This document shows, piece after piece, positions 32,251 through 40,287 of a DNA stretch of 64,000 nt. The notes beneath the pieces were generated by a model that was not told the origin of the DNA, made no database searches, and saw only the letters and a list, made by a program, of their open reading frames with translations. A program made the position numbers and the translations under genes. This DNA comes from Dysosmobacter sp. (lineage in GTDB: Bacteria > Bacillota > Clostridia > Oscillospirales > Oscillospiraceae), in contig JALFSO010000009.1 of assembly GCA_022778785.1 (NCBI GenBank), positions 23,085 to 87,084 of the forward strand, given 5' to 3'. Each line of letters begins with the position of its first letter. Positions within the stretch are counted from its first letter, which is position 1.

Positions 32251-32286
32251 AGCGCCCCCGCCGCCCTTTTGGGCGGCGGGGGCGCT
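32251..32286 (-). terminator. pfkA terminator
   Basis: Perfect 16-bp GC stem (32251-32266 with 32271-32286), TTTT loop; leftward RNA continues GCGTTTTCC. Confidence 0.8.
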
Positions 32287-32302
32287 GTCATTCAGCAGAC
32301 AG

Positions 32303-33388
32303 TCAATCGCCGAAGAAGATGCCGATGTCCCGGGCCGTCTGGATCAGAGGATGGTCCGTGGGCAGGAACTTGGTCTGGCTGGCGGCATCCGCCAGGGGGA
32401 CCGCCACGATCTCGCCCTTCTGGATGCCCACCATGTAGCCGTACTGCTTATCCCGGATCAGCTTGGCCGCGGCAGTGCCGAACTGGGTGGCCAGCACCCG
32501 GTCATAGGGGCAGGGAGGGCCGCCTCTCTGATAGTGGCCGGGAATGGTGACCCGGGCCTCCTGACCCAGGGCCTTCTCCAGCTCGCTGGCCAGCCGGTAG
32601 GAGATTGTGGAGTGCTTGCTGTTCTCCTTGGCCCGGCGGCGCTCCTCCTCGGAAAGCTGCTTGTCAGTGACGGACACGGCGCCCTCCGCCACGGCGATGA
32701 TGGAGAAGTTCCGGCCTCTCTTGCGGCGGCTCTCCAGTCCCGCCACGATTTTGTTGAAGTCGTAGGGGATCTCCGGAATGAGGACGACGTCGGCACCGCT
32801 GCCGATGCCTGCGTGGAGGGTCAGCCAGCCGGCGTCCCGGCCCATCAGCTCCACCAGGAAGATCCGGCCGTGAGAGCTTGCAGTGGAGTGAATATAGTCA
32901 ATGACGTTGGACGCGATGTCCACGGCGCTCTGGAAGCCGAAGGTGGTGTCGGTGCCGAAGATGTCGTTGTCGATGGTCTTGGGCAGGGTCACCACGTTCA
33001 TACCGGCGTCCATCAACAGCTTGGCGCTCTTCTGGGTGCCGTTGCCGCCCATGACCACCAGACAGTCCAGGTTCAGCCGGTTGTAGGTGTCCAGCATGGC
33101 GGGCATCAGGTCGTTGCCCTCCTCGTCCACGATGGCCTTGCCGGGGATGTACCGCTGGCGGGAGGTGCCCAGAATGGTGCCGCCCTCCGTCAGGATGCCA
33201 GAGAAGTCCTTGGGCTCCATGAACTTGTAGTCGCCGTCGATGAGCCCCCGGTAACCGTCGTACATGCCGAAGATCTCCACATTGTCCACGTACTGCAGCA
33301 GCGCCTTGCCGACACCTCGGATGGCAGCGTTCAGGCCCTGGCAGTCGCCGCCGCTGGTGACGATGCCCACACGGGTAGTTCGCTTCAT
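32303..33388 (-). CDS. pfkA: 6-phosphofructokinase, mixed-substrate (group III-like)
   Basis: A 361-residue phosphofructokinase converting fructose 6-phosphate to the 1,6-bisphosphate, the committed glycolytic step. Motifs: TSGGDCQGLNAAIRG (11-25), GGNGT (114-118), PKTIDND (136-142) with catalytic Asp, and LMGRDAGW. The pair Gly at the donor-site position of GGNGT and Lys in PKTIDND is the mixed group III pattern, so ATP is the likely donor but pyrophosphate use cannot be excluded. Asn replaces the usual GGD aspartate. ATG 33388 has AAAGGAG 8 nt upstream. Monocistronic. Confidence 0.92.
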   Translation of the reverse strand: MKRTTRVGIVTSGGDCQGLNAAIRGVGKALLQYVDNVEIFGMYDGYRGLIDGDYKFMEPKDFSGILTEGGTILGTSRQRYIPGKAIVDEEGNDLMPAMLDTYNRLNLDCLVVMGGNGTQKSAKLLMDAGMNVVTLPKTIDNDIFGTDTTFGFQSAVDIASNVIDYIHSTASSHGRIFLVELMGRDAGWLTLHAGIGSGADVVLIPEIPYDFNKIVAGLESRRKRGRNFSIIAVAEGAVSVTDKQLSEEERRRAKENSKHSTISYRLASELEKALGQEARVTIPGHYQRGGPPCPYDRVLATQFGTAAAKLIRDKQYGYMVGIQKGEIVAVPLADAASQTKFLPTDHPLIQTARDIGIFFGD

Positions 33389-33428
33389 TGCAATTCTCCT
33401 TTCAGATGATTCTGAAAACCTTTGCCTC

Positions 33429-33457
33429 ATCATATCAGGACATCTTCAGTCCGTCAA
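33429..33457 (-). promoter_or_regulatory. pfkA promoter
   Basis: Leftward -35 TTGACG (33457-33452), 17-nt spacer, -10 TATGAT (33434-33429). Confidence 0.75.
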
Positions 33458-33542
33458 GCTGGATTTTCGCAGATTTTCTCGGTTTTTCGTCCGAAATCTG
33501 AATCAAAAGTTTGGGAAAATGTGCTGTATTGGCAGATTCAGC

Positions 33543-35321
33543 TCACTTTACGAAATCGTTTACGTGAATTTTTATCCGAATTTCAAAAACTCGCTGCCAG
33601 GGGGTCGCCCACTCCGACAGAACGAGGCCGTCCAGGCCGGTGCGCTCCCCGTCTGGAGAAGTGAGGAACTGTCCCTGGGACAGATTCTTCAGCACATCCG
33701 CCGTCTCCCGCTCCATCAGGGACGCCAGCTTCTCCAGCACCGCGGCGGTGTCCGTGCCGGAGGCGGCGAAGTTGTCTGGGTTGCCGCCCAGCTCCTCCCG
33801 CACATAGACGGTGAGCTGGTCCTTGGCCCGGTTCTTGTAGCAGATGTCCTTGAGGAGGGAGTCCGCCAGCGTCCGGATGAAGGCCTGGTTCTGAGCCGTG
33901 GAGCAGGTGCCCTGCTGGCGCAGGCACAGCCACCGGGCCAGCCCGTTGGACAGGGCGATGCCCGTGGCGTTGGCCAGATCGTAGAATCCAGCGTAGCCCA
34001 GCAGCATAGACAGTTCCGTCTTTTTCACCAGCTGGTCCTGGAAGTCCGTGCCGTACTGGTTCCGTGCGGCGTCCATCAGCACCGTGGGGACGCCCTTCTT
34101 TCCGTTCTCCTCCAGAGCGGCGATGAGGTCCCGGATAGCCGTCTTTCGGAACTTGTCCGTGTCCTCCGCCGGGCGGGTCAGCACCAGCACCTGCACGTCC
34201 TCCCCGCCGTCCACGCACTCCGCCCCCAGATAGTCCAGATGGGCGTCCACAATGTCCCGCAGGGGCTGGTGGTCATAGTCGCTGGAGGTGATGTTGCCGT
34301 CGCTACCGAAGTAGCGCACCCGGACTTTGGGCGCGGGACCGGTGTACTCTGTGTCCCCGTAGAGACGGCACACCGCCAGCATTCCGTCCTCGTCAGCACC
34401 GGACAGCACAGCCCCCCGGCCCTCCACCGCCTGCTTCAGCCAGGCGATCTCACTGGTCTGGATGCTGTCCGATGGGGCGGAGTCATCCACGCCGATGAGG
34501 AAATGGACGTTGTCCATCCCTGCCGACGCGGACAGGGCGTGGTCAATGAGCCGCAGCTTCCGCTCCCGGCAGCGATGGTATTGTGCCACCTGCTCCGCCG
34601 TCAGGCCGAAGTCCCCTGCGTTCAGGGGCGCGCCGTCCGGGCCACTGCCGTAATTGGCGGCGATGTTCTCCACCGTCAGGCTATCGCCAGTTAGAGCGGG
34701 GCGGGACGCCATGCTGTAGGCACGGAGGGTTTCGTAGCCCTCCAGATCCCAGCCGTTATAGCCAACGGTAGGGGCCAGACGCATAACAGTATCCATCAGG
34801 TACACCTGATTCTCCCCGTTCGCCAGGGCGGACAGCAGGCCGTCGATGAGCTGGAACTCCGACAGCACCGTGCCGTCGGACAATGTCACGGCCTCCCCGG
34901 AGAAGCTGCGGGAATTCACCAGTCCGCCGGACAGCAGCTGGTCCAGGGACAGGATATACCGGCTGCACCCGGCCTTATTCTGGGCCAGCACCCACTCGTA
35001 CAGCGCCGCCCGGTCACCGTACTGGGTCCCGTTGGGGTTGGGGTCCTGTCCGTCCAGACAGGTGTGGTACAGGGATTCCTCCGGCATGACCACCTCATAG
35101 CCCAGCGACTCCGCCAGATAGACCACCCGGTCCGTGTTCACGGGCCGGTCGTCCAGGGGCACATAGGCGATGGTTCCGGTGCTCTCCCGCTCCGTCACCG
35201 GTGCCGGTATCCGCTCCGGAGCCGCGCCGCAGCCCGCCAGCAGCGACAGGCACAGCAGTCCGCTCAGCAACGGGATGCACAGCAGTCCGCTCAGCAACGG
35301 GATGCACAGCTTCTTCATCAT
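33543..35321 (-). CDS. DUF4127-family lipoprotein
   Basis: A 592-residue exported protein of the DUF4127 family (PF13552), function unknown. Lipobox LAGC with Cys31. The mature part begins with the family hallmark YVPLDDRPVNTDRVVYLAESLGYEV and includes LDQLLSGGLVNSR, DTVMRLAPTVGYNG, HFLIGVDDSAPSD and LTRPAED, suggesting a hydrolase-like fold. The signal peptide carries a perfect 9-residue duplication (CIPLLSGLL at 6-14 and 15-23). Two adjacent ATG codons (35321, 35318) follow AGGAGG; either may be used. No promoter was identified in the 95-bp gap after ybaB. Confidence 0.82.
   Translation of the reverse strand: MMKKLCIPLLSGLLCIPLLSGLLCLSLLAGCGAAPERIPAPVTERESTGTIAYVPLDDRPVNTDRVVYLAESLGYEVVMPEESLYHTCLDGQDPNPNGTQYGDRAALYEWVLAQNKAGCSRYILSLDQLLSGGLVNSRSFSGEAVTLSDGTVLSEFQLIDGLLSALANGENQVYLMDTVMRLAPTVGYNGWDLEGYETLRAYSMASRPALTGDSLTVENIAANYGSGPDGAPLNAGDFGLTAEQVAQYHRCRERKLRLIDHALSASAGMDNVHFLIGVDDSAPSDSIQTSEIAWLKQAVEGRGAVLSGADEDGMLAVCRLYGDTEYTGPAPKVRVRYFGSDGNITSSDYDHQPLRDIVDAHLDYLGAECVDGGEDVQVLVLTRPAEDTDKFRKTAIRDLIAALEENGKKGVPTVLMDAARNQYGTDFQDQLVKKTELSMLLGYAGFYDLANATGIALSNGLARWLCLRQQGTCSTAQNQAFIRTLADSLLKDICYKNRAKDQLTVYVREELGGNPDNFAASGTDTAAVLEKLASLMERETADVLKNLSQGQFLTSPDGERTGLDGLVLSEWATPWQRVFEIRIKIHVNDFVK
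35254..35307. repeat. Perfect 27-bp tandem duplication in a signal peptide
   Basis: Bases 35254-35280 are repeated exactly at 35281-35307. The unit encodes nine residues of the hydrophobic core, so the frame is kept. Confidence 0.95.
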
Positions 35322-35358
35322 TCTGATCCTCCTGTAGAAAAGTCCCGAAAGGCGGAAA

Positions 35359-35389
35359 ACGGCATTCCAAACCGCGTTTGGAATGCCGT
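35359..35389 (-). terminator. Terminator of the dnaX-ybaB operon
   Basis: Perfect 13-bp stem (35359-35371 with 35377-35389), CCGCG loop; leftward RNA continues TTTTCC. The core (GGCATTCCAAA) resembles the hairpins in the 46.2-46.7 kb repeat element. Confidence 0.82.
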
Positions 35390-35416
35390 CCCGTCGTTTT
35401 CATGCAATGTGCGCCC

Positions 35417-35785
35417 TTACAGGCCCAGGCCGCCCAGATTCAGACCGCTGGTCAGGCCCTCCATGCCCTTGTCCATGGCCTCGCCGGCCTGACGCAGAGC
35501 CTCGTTGACGGCAGAGACCACCAGATCCTGGAGCATCTCCACGTCGTCCGGGTCCACGGCCTCCGGCTTGATGGACAGGGACAGCACTTCTTTCTTGCCG
35601 TTGACCGTGGCGGTGACCACACCGCCGCCCACGGTGGCGCTGAACTCCTGAGCCTCCACAGCGGCCTGGGTCTCGTTCATGGCCTGCTGCATCTCCGCGA
35701 TCTTCTGCTGCATCTCCGCCTGACGCTGTGCGCCGGTGGGACGCTTGCTGCCGTTGGAAAAACCACGGCGTGCGCTGTAACTCAT
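35417..35785 (-). CDS. YbaB/EbfC nucleoid-associated protein
   Basis: A 122-residue DNA-binding protein of the YbaB/EbfC family, a small dimer that coats DNA. The first 20 residues are a basic, family-variable lead; [45 protein letters not shown] is the typical long helix and sheet (shown in parts: [28 protein letters not shown]). The end is Gly/Leu-rich. ATG 35785 has AAAGGAG upstream. Position right after dnaX is the standard bacterial order. Confidence 0.93.
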   Translation of the reverse strand: MSYSARRGFSNGSKRPTGAQRQAEMQQKIAEMQQAMNETQAAVEAQEFSATVGGGVVTATVNGKKEVLSLSIKPEAVDPDDVEMLQDLVVSAVNEALRQAGEAMDKGMEGLTSGLNLGGLGL

Positions 35786-35812
35786 AGCTGTTTCTCCTTT
35801 GCTTATTTGATG

Positions 35813-37648
35813 TTATTTGATCTCAATGTTGTCGAACTGACTCCCAAATGCAATGAGGTTCTTTCGCAGGTCCGCCGGGGAGACCTTAGGTGGCTCTCCC
35901 ACCACCAGATGCACCGTCACTGGTCCGCCGGTGAGGGATTCGCCGTTGTCCCGCAGTGCGTTCAGCACCCGGTCGTTGTCCAGACGGCCCTTCACCACGT
36001 CGTCCGGTGCGAACACCGTCACCACGCCGTTGTCCACCGTGCCCCGGCATGCGCCCAGGAAGGCCCGGTACATGGGCGGCAGAGCGCCCTTGCTGCTCTC
36101 CGCCAGCTCCCGCCAGATGGCGGCACCTCCGGCTGAGGGTTCTGTCACTGGTGCGGCGGACGGCTGGGGGATGGAGGGTCCGGCAGACCGCGGGGCCGGA
36201 GCAGGCTCCGTCCGCTCCCAGGGGGCGGGAGCCGGTTGACGGGGCTCCTCCCAGGGGACCGCAGGCTCCGCCGCCATAGGCGGCTCCTCCGGCAGAGGAG
36301 GCTCCTCAGGAAGGGGCGGTTCCTCCCAGGGGACCCGCTCCTCCCGTACCGGCGGCTCCTCCGGCAGAGGAGGTTCCTCCCAAGGAGGGACGTCCGCCGC
36401 CTTGGGGGTTGGTTTTTTCGCCCTGGCCGCGGGCTTCGGCGCGGCAGGCTGTTGGACCACCGGGGCAGGCTCCGGCGCCTGCTGGGTCCGGATGGCCGCG
36501 GGCAGCACCGCCATCCGCTCCTCCAGCCGGGTCATCCGGGCGGCCAAGGCGGTGACGTCGCCGCAGAGGCTTTCATCGCACAGCCGCAGGAGGCACAGCT
36601 CCGCGTCGGTGCGGCGGTTGGCGCTGTAATAGAGATTGGCCGTGGTCTGCTGCAAGGTCATGGACAGGTAGATCAGGCGGCTGGCGGACAGGGCCTTGCC
36701 CAGCCGGTCCAGAGTGGCGGAATCGTATCCGCCGGACAGCAGCGCCGCGCCGCCCTGGGGGGCGGTCTTCCGCAGCAGCAGATCCCGGGTCAGGGTGGAC
36801 AGCTCGCCCAGCACCGCACCCACGTCTTTTCCGCCGGCGTAGAGCTGGTCCAGCAGCAGCAGCGCCGCCTGGGCGTCCCGCTGCGCGATATCTTCCATCA
36901 GCTGGGCGGTCTGGAGATTGCCCGCCAGGCCCAGCACGTCCAGTACCGCCGCGGCGTCCACGGTGCCGCCCGCGGCGGCACACTGGTCCAGCAGGCTCAG
37001 GCCGTCCCGCAGGGCGCCGTCCGCCAGACGGCTCAGCAGCTCCGCGCCGTCGGCGGTCAGAGGGATGCCCTCCTGCCCCGCCACATAGCTGAGGCGCGCC
37101 GCCACGTCCTGGGGCGTGATGCGCTTGAAGGAGAACCGCTGGCACCGGGACAGGATCGTCGCCGGGACCTTGTGCAGCTCCGTGGTGGCCAGAATGAACA
37201 TCAGATGCTCCGGCGGCTCCTCCAGGATCTTCAGCAGGGCGTTAAAGGCGGAGATGGACAGCATGTGCACCTCGTCGATGATGTACACCCGCTTCTTCAC
37301 GTTGGCCGGGGCGTAGATGGCCTCGTCCCGCAATGCCCGGACCTGGTCCACGCCGTTGTTGGAGGCGGCGTCCAGCTCCAGCACGTCCAGAAAGCTGCCG
37401 TTCTCAATGCCCAGACAGGAGGCGCACCGGCAGCAGGGATTGCCGTCCACGGGGTCCTCGCAGTTGACGGCCTTGGCCAGAATTTTGGCGCAGGTGGTCT
37501 TGCCGGTGCCCCGGGTGCCGGTGAACAGATACGCGTGGGAGGTGCGGCCCTCGGCCACCTGCTTCTGCAATGTCTCGGTGATATGGGACTGACCGATGAC
37601 GTCGGCGAACGTCTTGGGCCGCCATTTGCGGTACAGGGCCTGATACAA
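35813..37648 (-). CDS. dnaX: DNA polymerase III subunit gamma/tau
   Basis: A 611-residue clamp-loader ATPase. RFC-like AAA core: YRKWRPKTFADVIGQ (6-20), Walker A GTRGTGKTT, zinc-site cysteines in the CCRCASC cluster, Walker B IIDEVHML, and sensor CQRFSFKRI. Residues ~375-490 are a Pro/Glu-rich linker with several PPLPEEPP-like repeats, then a C-terminal tau-like domain. The start is TTG 37648 with GGGAGG about 9 nt upstream. It lies 44 nt after the SRP RNA. No frameshift site for a short gamma form was sought in detail. Confidence 0.95.
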   Translation of the reverse strand: MYQALYRKWRPKTFADVIGQSHITETLQKQVAEGRTSHAYLFTGTRGTGKTTCAKILAKAVNCEDPVDGNPCCRCASCLGIENGSFLDVLELDAASNNGVDQVRALRDEAIYAPANVKKRVYIIDEVHMLSISAFNALLKILEEPPEHLMFILATTELHKVPATILSRCQRFSFKRITPQDVAARLSYVAGQEGIPLTADGAELLSRLADGALRDGLSLLDQCAAAGGTVDAAAVLDVLGLAGNLQTAQLMEDIAQRDAQAALLLLDQLYAGGKDVGAVLGELSTLTRDLLLRKTAPQGGAALLSGGYDSATLDRLGKALSASRLIYLSMTLQQTTANLYYSANRRTDAELCLLRLCDESLCGDVTALAARMTRLEERMAVLPAAIRTQQAPEPAPVVQQPAAPKPAARAKKPTPKAADVPPWEEPPLPEEPPVREERVPWEEPPLPEEPPLPEEPPMAAEPAVPWEEPRQPAPAPWERTEPAPAPRSAGPSIPQPSAAPVTEPSAGGAAIWRELAESSKGALPPMYRAFLGACRGTVDNGVVTVFAPDDVVKGRLDNDRVLNALRDNGESLTGGPVTVHLVVGEPPKVSPADLRKNLIAFGSQFDNIEIK

Positions 37649-37692
37649 CAGGGCCGCCTCCCTTCGTGAGAATCCAATTTGGGACGCAAAAA

Positions 37693-37838
37693 CTCCTCCG
37701 CATCAAGCTGCGGAACCGGCGCCCTCGCGGCACATGGAACATCCCGCTTAATGCTGCTCGGTTCCCCGCCTGACATGATTCACGGGCATCCATTGCGCGA
37801 GACCGGCTCCGCAGCTTGATACGGAGGAATTCGATAGC
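37693..37838 (-). ncRNA. ffs: Signal recognition particle RNA (small, 4.5S-like)
   Basis: Leftward RNA of about 140 nt. The conserved helix 8 region reads GTCAGG...GGAACCGAGCAGCATTAAG (near 37742-37772 on this strand, split here), the SRP hallmark. The ends pair over about 20 bp: CTCCGTATCAAGCTGCGGA near 37808-37826 with TCCGCAGCTTGATGCGGAG near 37694-37713. The 3' end runs into TTTTT. Its place just upstream of dnaX is the usual one in Firmicutes. No Alu domain is visible, so it is the short form; the 5' end is approximate. Confidence 0.92.
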
Positions 37839-37844
37839 TCTTAT

Positions 37845-37873
37845 ATTCTACTATAAAGATTCCAAATTATCAA
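37845..37873 (-). promoter_or_regulatory. SRP RNA promoter
   Basis: Leftward -35 TTGATA (37873-37868), 17-nt spacer, -10 TAGAAT (37850-37845). Confidence 0.7.
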
Positions 37874-37935
37874 CTAAAAAATACAGGGATTTTAAAATCG
37901 TCTCCGCAAAACGGAAACAGAGGGTGAAAACGCCC

Positions 37936-37964
37936 TTGACAGCGTCCGCCGGAGGGGGCAAAAT
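37936..37964 (+). promoter_or_regulatory. xdhC promoter
   Basis: -35 TTGACA (37936-37941, perfect), 17-nt spacer, -10 CAAAAT (37959-37964, weak). Confidence 0.5.
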
Positions 37965-38004
37965 ACATATAGAATAACTTGGTTTTCAGAGAGGAGCGGC
38001 GATC

Positions 38005-38997
38005 ATGCGGGAATTTTTCCGGACCCTGGTCCACCATCTGGAGGACGGCCAGCCGGCCGTTCTGGTGACGGTGCTGTCCGCCAGCGGCTCCACGCCCCGG
38101 GGCGCGGGGGCCATGATGGCCGTGTTCCCCGGCGGGACGGCCGCCGGCACCATCGGCGGCGGCAACGTGGAATACGAGGCCCAGAAGCTGTCGGCCCGGC
38201 TGCTGGAGAGCGGCGGGAACGCCGTCCGGTCCTTCCGGTTCGTCCAGGGGGACGCCGCCAGTCTGGGCATGGTCTGCGGCGGAGACGTGACGGTCCACTT
38301 CCAGTACCTCCCCGCCGGGGACGATGCCGCCATCGCCGCCTTCCGGCGGCTGATGGAGCTGTCCGGCGGTTCCTCCGGTGCCTGGCTGGTCCGGCAGATC
38401 CGGGACGGACAGGTGACGGGGATGCGGGCGCTGTCGTCGGAGGACCCCATCACCCCGGAGCTGTCCCTCCTGATGAAGGACCGGCCAGAGCAGACGCCGG
38501 AGGGATGGTTCTCCATCCCCGTGGTGCGGCCCGGCAGGGTCTATATCTTCGGCGGCGGCCATGTGTCCCAGGCGCTGGTGCCTGTGCTGGCCCAGGTGGG
38601 CTTCCGTCCCGTGGTGTACGACGACCGGCCGGAATTTGCCTCCCCCGCCCTGTTTCCTCAGGCGGCGGAGACCTTCTGCGGCCCCTTTTCGGAGCTGGAG
38701 CAGCATCTGTCCATTACCGCCGACGACTATGTGGTGGTGATGACCCGGGGCCATCAGGCGGATTACGAGGTGCTGGCCCGGACGCTCCGCAGCGGCGCCC
38801 GGTATCTGGGCTGCATCGGCTCGAAAAAGAAGCTGTCCATCTGCCGGGACCGCCTGCTGGAGGCGGGCTTCACGACGGAGGAGTACAGTGTCCTCCACGC
38901 TCCCATCGGTCTGGCCATCGGCGCGGAGACCCCGGCGGAGATCGCCGTCTCCGTGGCGGCGGAGCTGATCGCCGTCCGGGCGGGGGTGCTGAAGTGA
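38005..38997 (+). CDS. XdhC/CoxI family protein
   Basis: A 330-residue protein of the XdhC/CoxI family, which in studied cases binds, sulfurates and inserts molybdenum cofactor into xanthine dehydrogenase-type enzymes. N-terminal CoxI domain: LVTVLSASGSTPRGAGAMMAV, GTIGGGNVE, and C91 in LGMVCGGDV. C-terminal Rossmann part: VYIFGGGHVSQALVPVL, DDRPEFAS, VVMTRGHQADYEVL, and YLGCIGSKKK. ATG 38005 has GAGGAG 9 nt upstream. No molybdoenzyme or cofactor-synthesis gene is in the window, so its target lies elsewhere. Confidence 0.88.
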   Translation: MREFFRTLVHHLEDGQPAVLVTVLSASGSTPRGAGAMMAVFPGGTAAGTIGGGNVEYEAQKLSARLLESGGNAVRSFRFVQGDAASLGMVCGGDVTVHFQYLPAGDDAAIAAFRRLMELSGGSSGAWLVRQIRDGQVTGMRALSSEDPITPELSLLMKDRPEQTPEGWFSIPVVRPGRVYIFGGGHVSQALVPVLAQVGFRPVVYDDRPEFASPALFPQAAETFCGPFSELEQHLSITADDYVVVMTRGHQADYEVLARTLRSGARYLGCIGSKKKLSICRDRLLEAGFTTEEYSVLHAPIGLAIGAETPAEIAVSVAAELIAVRAGVLK

Positions 38998-39046
38998 AGT
39001 CAGCCCTTCTTTTTGTTGGGGATCCGGCTGTTTTTCCCCTTGTCTG

Positions 39047-39075
39047 TTGCAACTTTCGGGGAAAACTGATATAAT
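39047..39075 (+). promoter_or_regulatory. dCMP deaminase promoter
   Basis: -35 TTGCAA (39047-39052), 17-nt spacer, -10 TATAAT (39070-39075, perfect). Confidence 0.8.
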
Positions 39076-39122
39076 GCCGCCAAACGATACCGAATATCTC
39101 ATTGAACGGGAGGAATCCACCC

Positions 39123-39620
39123 ATGGGCCGCATCAGCAAGGAAAACTACTACCTGGACATCGCGGAGACCGTTCTGGAGCGGTCCACCTGCCTGCGCCGT
39201 CTGTACGGCGCCATCATCGTCAATAACGACGAGATCATCTCCACCGGCTACAACGGCGCCCCCAGAGGCCGGGCCAACTGCGCCGATCTGGGCTACTGCT
39301 CCCGGGAGGCCATGAAGATCCCCCGGGGCGAGCGGTACGAGCTGTGCCGCAGCGTCCATGCCGAGGCCAATGCCATCATCTCCGCCTCCCGCCGGGACAT
39401 GGTGGGCGGTACACTGTATCTGGTGGGCCGGGACGCCCGGACCAAGGCTCTGCTGCCGGACGCCACCTCCTGCTCCATGTGCCGCCGTCAGGTCATCAAC
39501 GCCGGACTGGAAAAGGTTGTCATCCGCCGCTCTCCCACGGAGTTCGAAGTGGTGAACGTGGAGGACTGGGTTCGGGACGACGACTCCCTCCCCACCTTCT
39601 CCGATGAACTGAAGCCGTGA
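39123..39620 (+). CDS. Deoxycytidylate (dCMP) deaminase-family protein
   Basis: A 165-residue zinc deaminase converting dCMP to dUMP for thymidylate synthesis. Zinc ligands: H79 in SVHAEANAI with catalytic Glu, and the paired Cys in SCSMCRR. The substrate-side GYNGAPRGRANC motif is the dCMP deaminase pattern. ATG 39123 has GGGAGG 8 nt upstream; the longer in-frame start at 39102 would sit before that site. The protein may alternatively serve as a ComEB-type protein. Single gene with its own promoter and terminator. Confidence 0.9.
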   Translation: MGRISKENYYLDIAETVLERSTCLRRLYGAIIVNNDEIISTGYNGAPRGRANCADLGYCSREAMKIPRGERYELCRSVHAEANAIISASRRDMVGGTLYLVGRDARTKALLPDATSCSMCRRQVINAGLEKVVIRRSPTEFEVVNVEDWVRDDDSLPTFSDELKP

Positions 39621-39629
39621 GAACGGAAC

Positions 39630-39662
39630 AAATGGCGTGCAGCCCTACTGTACGCCATTTTT
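39630..39662 (+). terminator. Terminator after the dCMP deaminase gene
   Basis: Perfect 9-bp stem (39630-39638 with 39652-39660) extended by CAG/CTG inside, then TT. Confidence 0.75.
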
Positions 39663-39693
39663 CATAAAGATGCGCTTCTTTTTGTGGAAGATA

Positions 39694-39738
39694 TTATGCA
39701 CAATAGGTCTTGCATAAAATTGTGCAGTTTGCTAGAAT
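39694..39738 (+). promoter_or_regulatory. Promoter embedded in two overlapping palindromes
   Basis: -35 TTGCAT (39710-39715), 17-nt spacer, -10 TAGAAT (39733-39738) preceded by TGC. Two perfect inverted repeats surround the -35: TTATGCA (39694-39700) with TGCATAA (39711-39717), and TGCACAAT (39697-39704) with ATTGTGCA (39719-39726). This looks like a regulator site. Confidence 0.6.
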
Positions 39739-39744
39739 ACTATC

Positions 39745-39822
39745 ATCAACCAAACAGGGCGCTTTCAGCCGGGCTTTCGGACAATGTTGTCCGAGGGGTC
39801 GGCTTTTATTGATTTTTTTGCC
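39745..39822 (+). ncRNA. Candidate small RNA
   Basis: About 80 nt from the predicted start of the palindromic promoter to a strong terminator: TCGGACAA (39777-39784) pairs with TTGTCCGA (39787-39794) inside AGCCGG/TCGGCT, followed by TTTTATTG and TTTTTTT. No ORF with a ribosome site is present. It matches no RNA family I know. Bases 39823-39900 hold one further CCGGTG/CACCGG hairpin and nothing else recognisable. Confidence 0.45.
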
Positions 39823-39900
39823 GATTCTCCGGTGTTCTCTCTCCTTTCTCACCGGTGATGCCTTATAAGCGGAAAGGTCTGCCCCCTTCTCCGTACCAGC

Positions 39901-39937
39901 AAAAAAGTGTCCGGATCTGCCCTCCGGACACTTTTTT
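39901..39937. terminator. Strong bidirectional terminator
   Basis: Perfect 14-bp stem (39901-39914 with 39924-39937) beginning with six A and ending with six T, 9-nt loop. It could stop a longer read-through of the candidate small RNA and any leftward read-through from rpsR. Confidence 0.9.
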
Positions 39938-39966
39938 GCGGCCATTTTTCTCGAAGCACATATGAA

Positions 39967-39995
39967 AAGATCCCCGTCCAGCGGACGGGGATCTT
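39967..39995 (-). terminator. Terminator of the rpsF-ssb-rpsR operon
   Basis: Perfect 13-bp stem (39967-39979 with 39983-39995), AGC loop; leftward RNA continues TTCATA after a stem ending in TT. Confidence 0.85.
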
Positions 39996-40005
39996 CTTTT
40001 GATGA

Positions 40006-40260
40006 TCAGTCGGTCACGTAGGGCAGCAGAGCGATCTGACGGGCACGCTTGATGGCCTCGGTCAGCTGACGCTGATGCATGGCGCAGGTGCCGGTGGTTC
40101 TGCGGGGCAGAATCTTGGAACGCTCGGACACGAAACGGCGCAGCTTGGCGGCGTCCTTGTAGTCGATCTGCTCGCACTTTTCCGCGCAGAACTGGCAGAC
40201 CTTGCGGCGCTTACCACGGTTCATGGGGCGAGCGGGCCGGTTTTCACGATCCATAGGCAT
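40006..40260 (-). CDS. rpsR: 30S ribosomal protein bS18
   Basis: An 84-residue small-subunit protein that pairs with bS6 on 16S rRNA. Conserved [37 protein letters not shown] core (shown in family order: YKD, LRRF, ILPRR), and a C-terminal RQIALLPYV. The paired Cys (VCQFC..KC) mark the zinc-binding form. ATG 40260 has GGAGG about 10 nt upstream; a second in-frame ATG (40254) is possible. Last gene of the rpsF-ssb-rpsR operon, the standard order. Confidence 0.97.
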   Translation of the reverse strand: MPMDRENRPARPMNRGKRRKVCQFCAEKCEQIDYKDAAKLRRFVSERSKILPRRTTGTCAMHQRQLTEAIKRARQIALLPYVTD

Positions 40261-40287
40261 GGATGAGTTCCTCCTTCAAAGAATTTT

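Noticed and set aside
39745-39822. Candidate small RNA considered as a c-di-GMP or fluoride riboswitch because of an ACAGGGC-like start
   Set aside because: The rest of either consensus is missing and no gene follows in the right direction.
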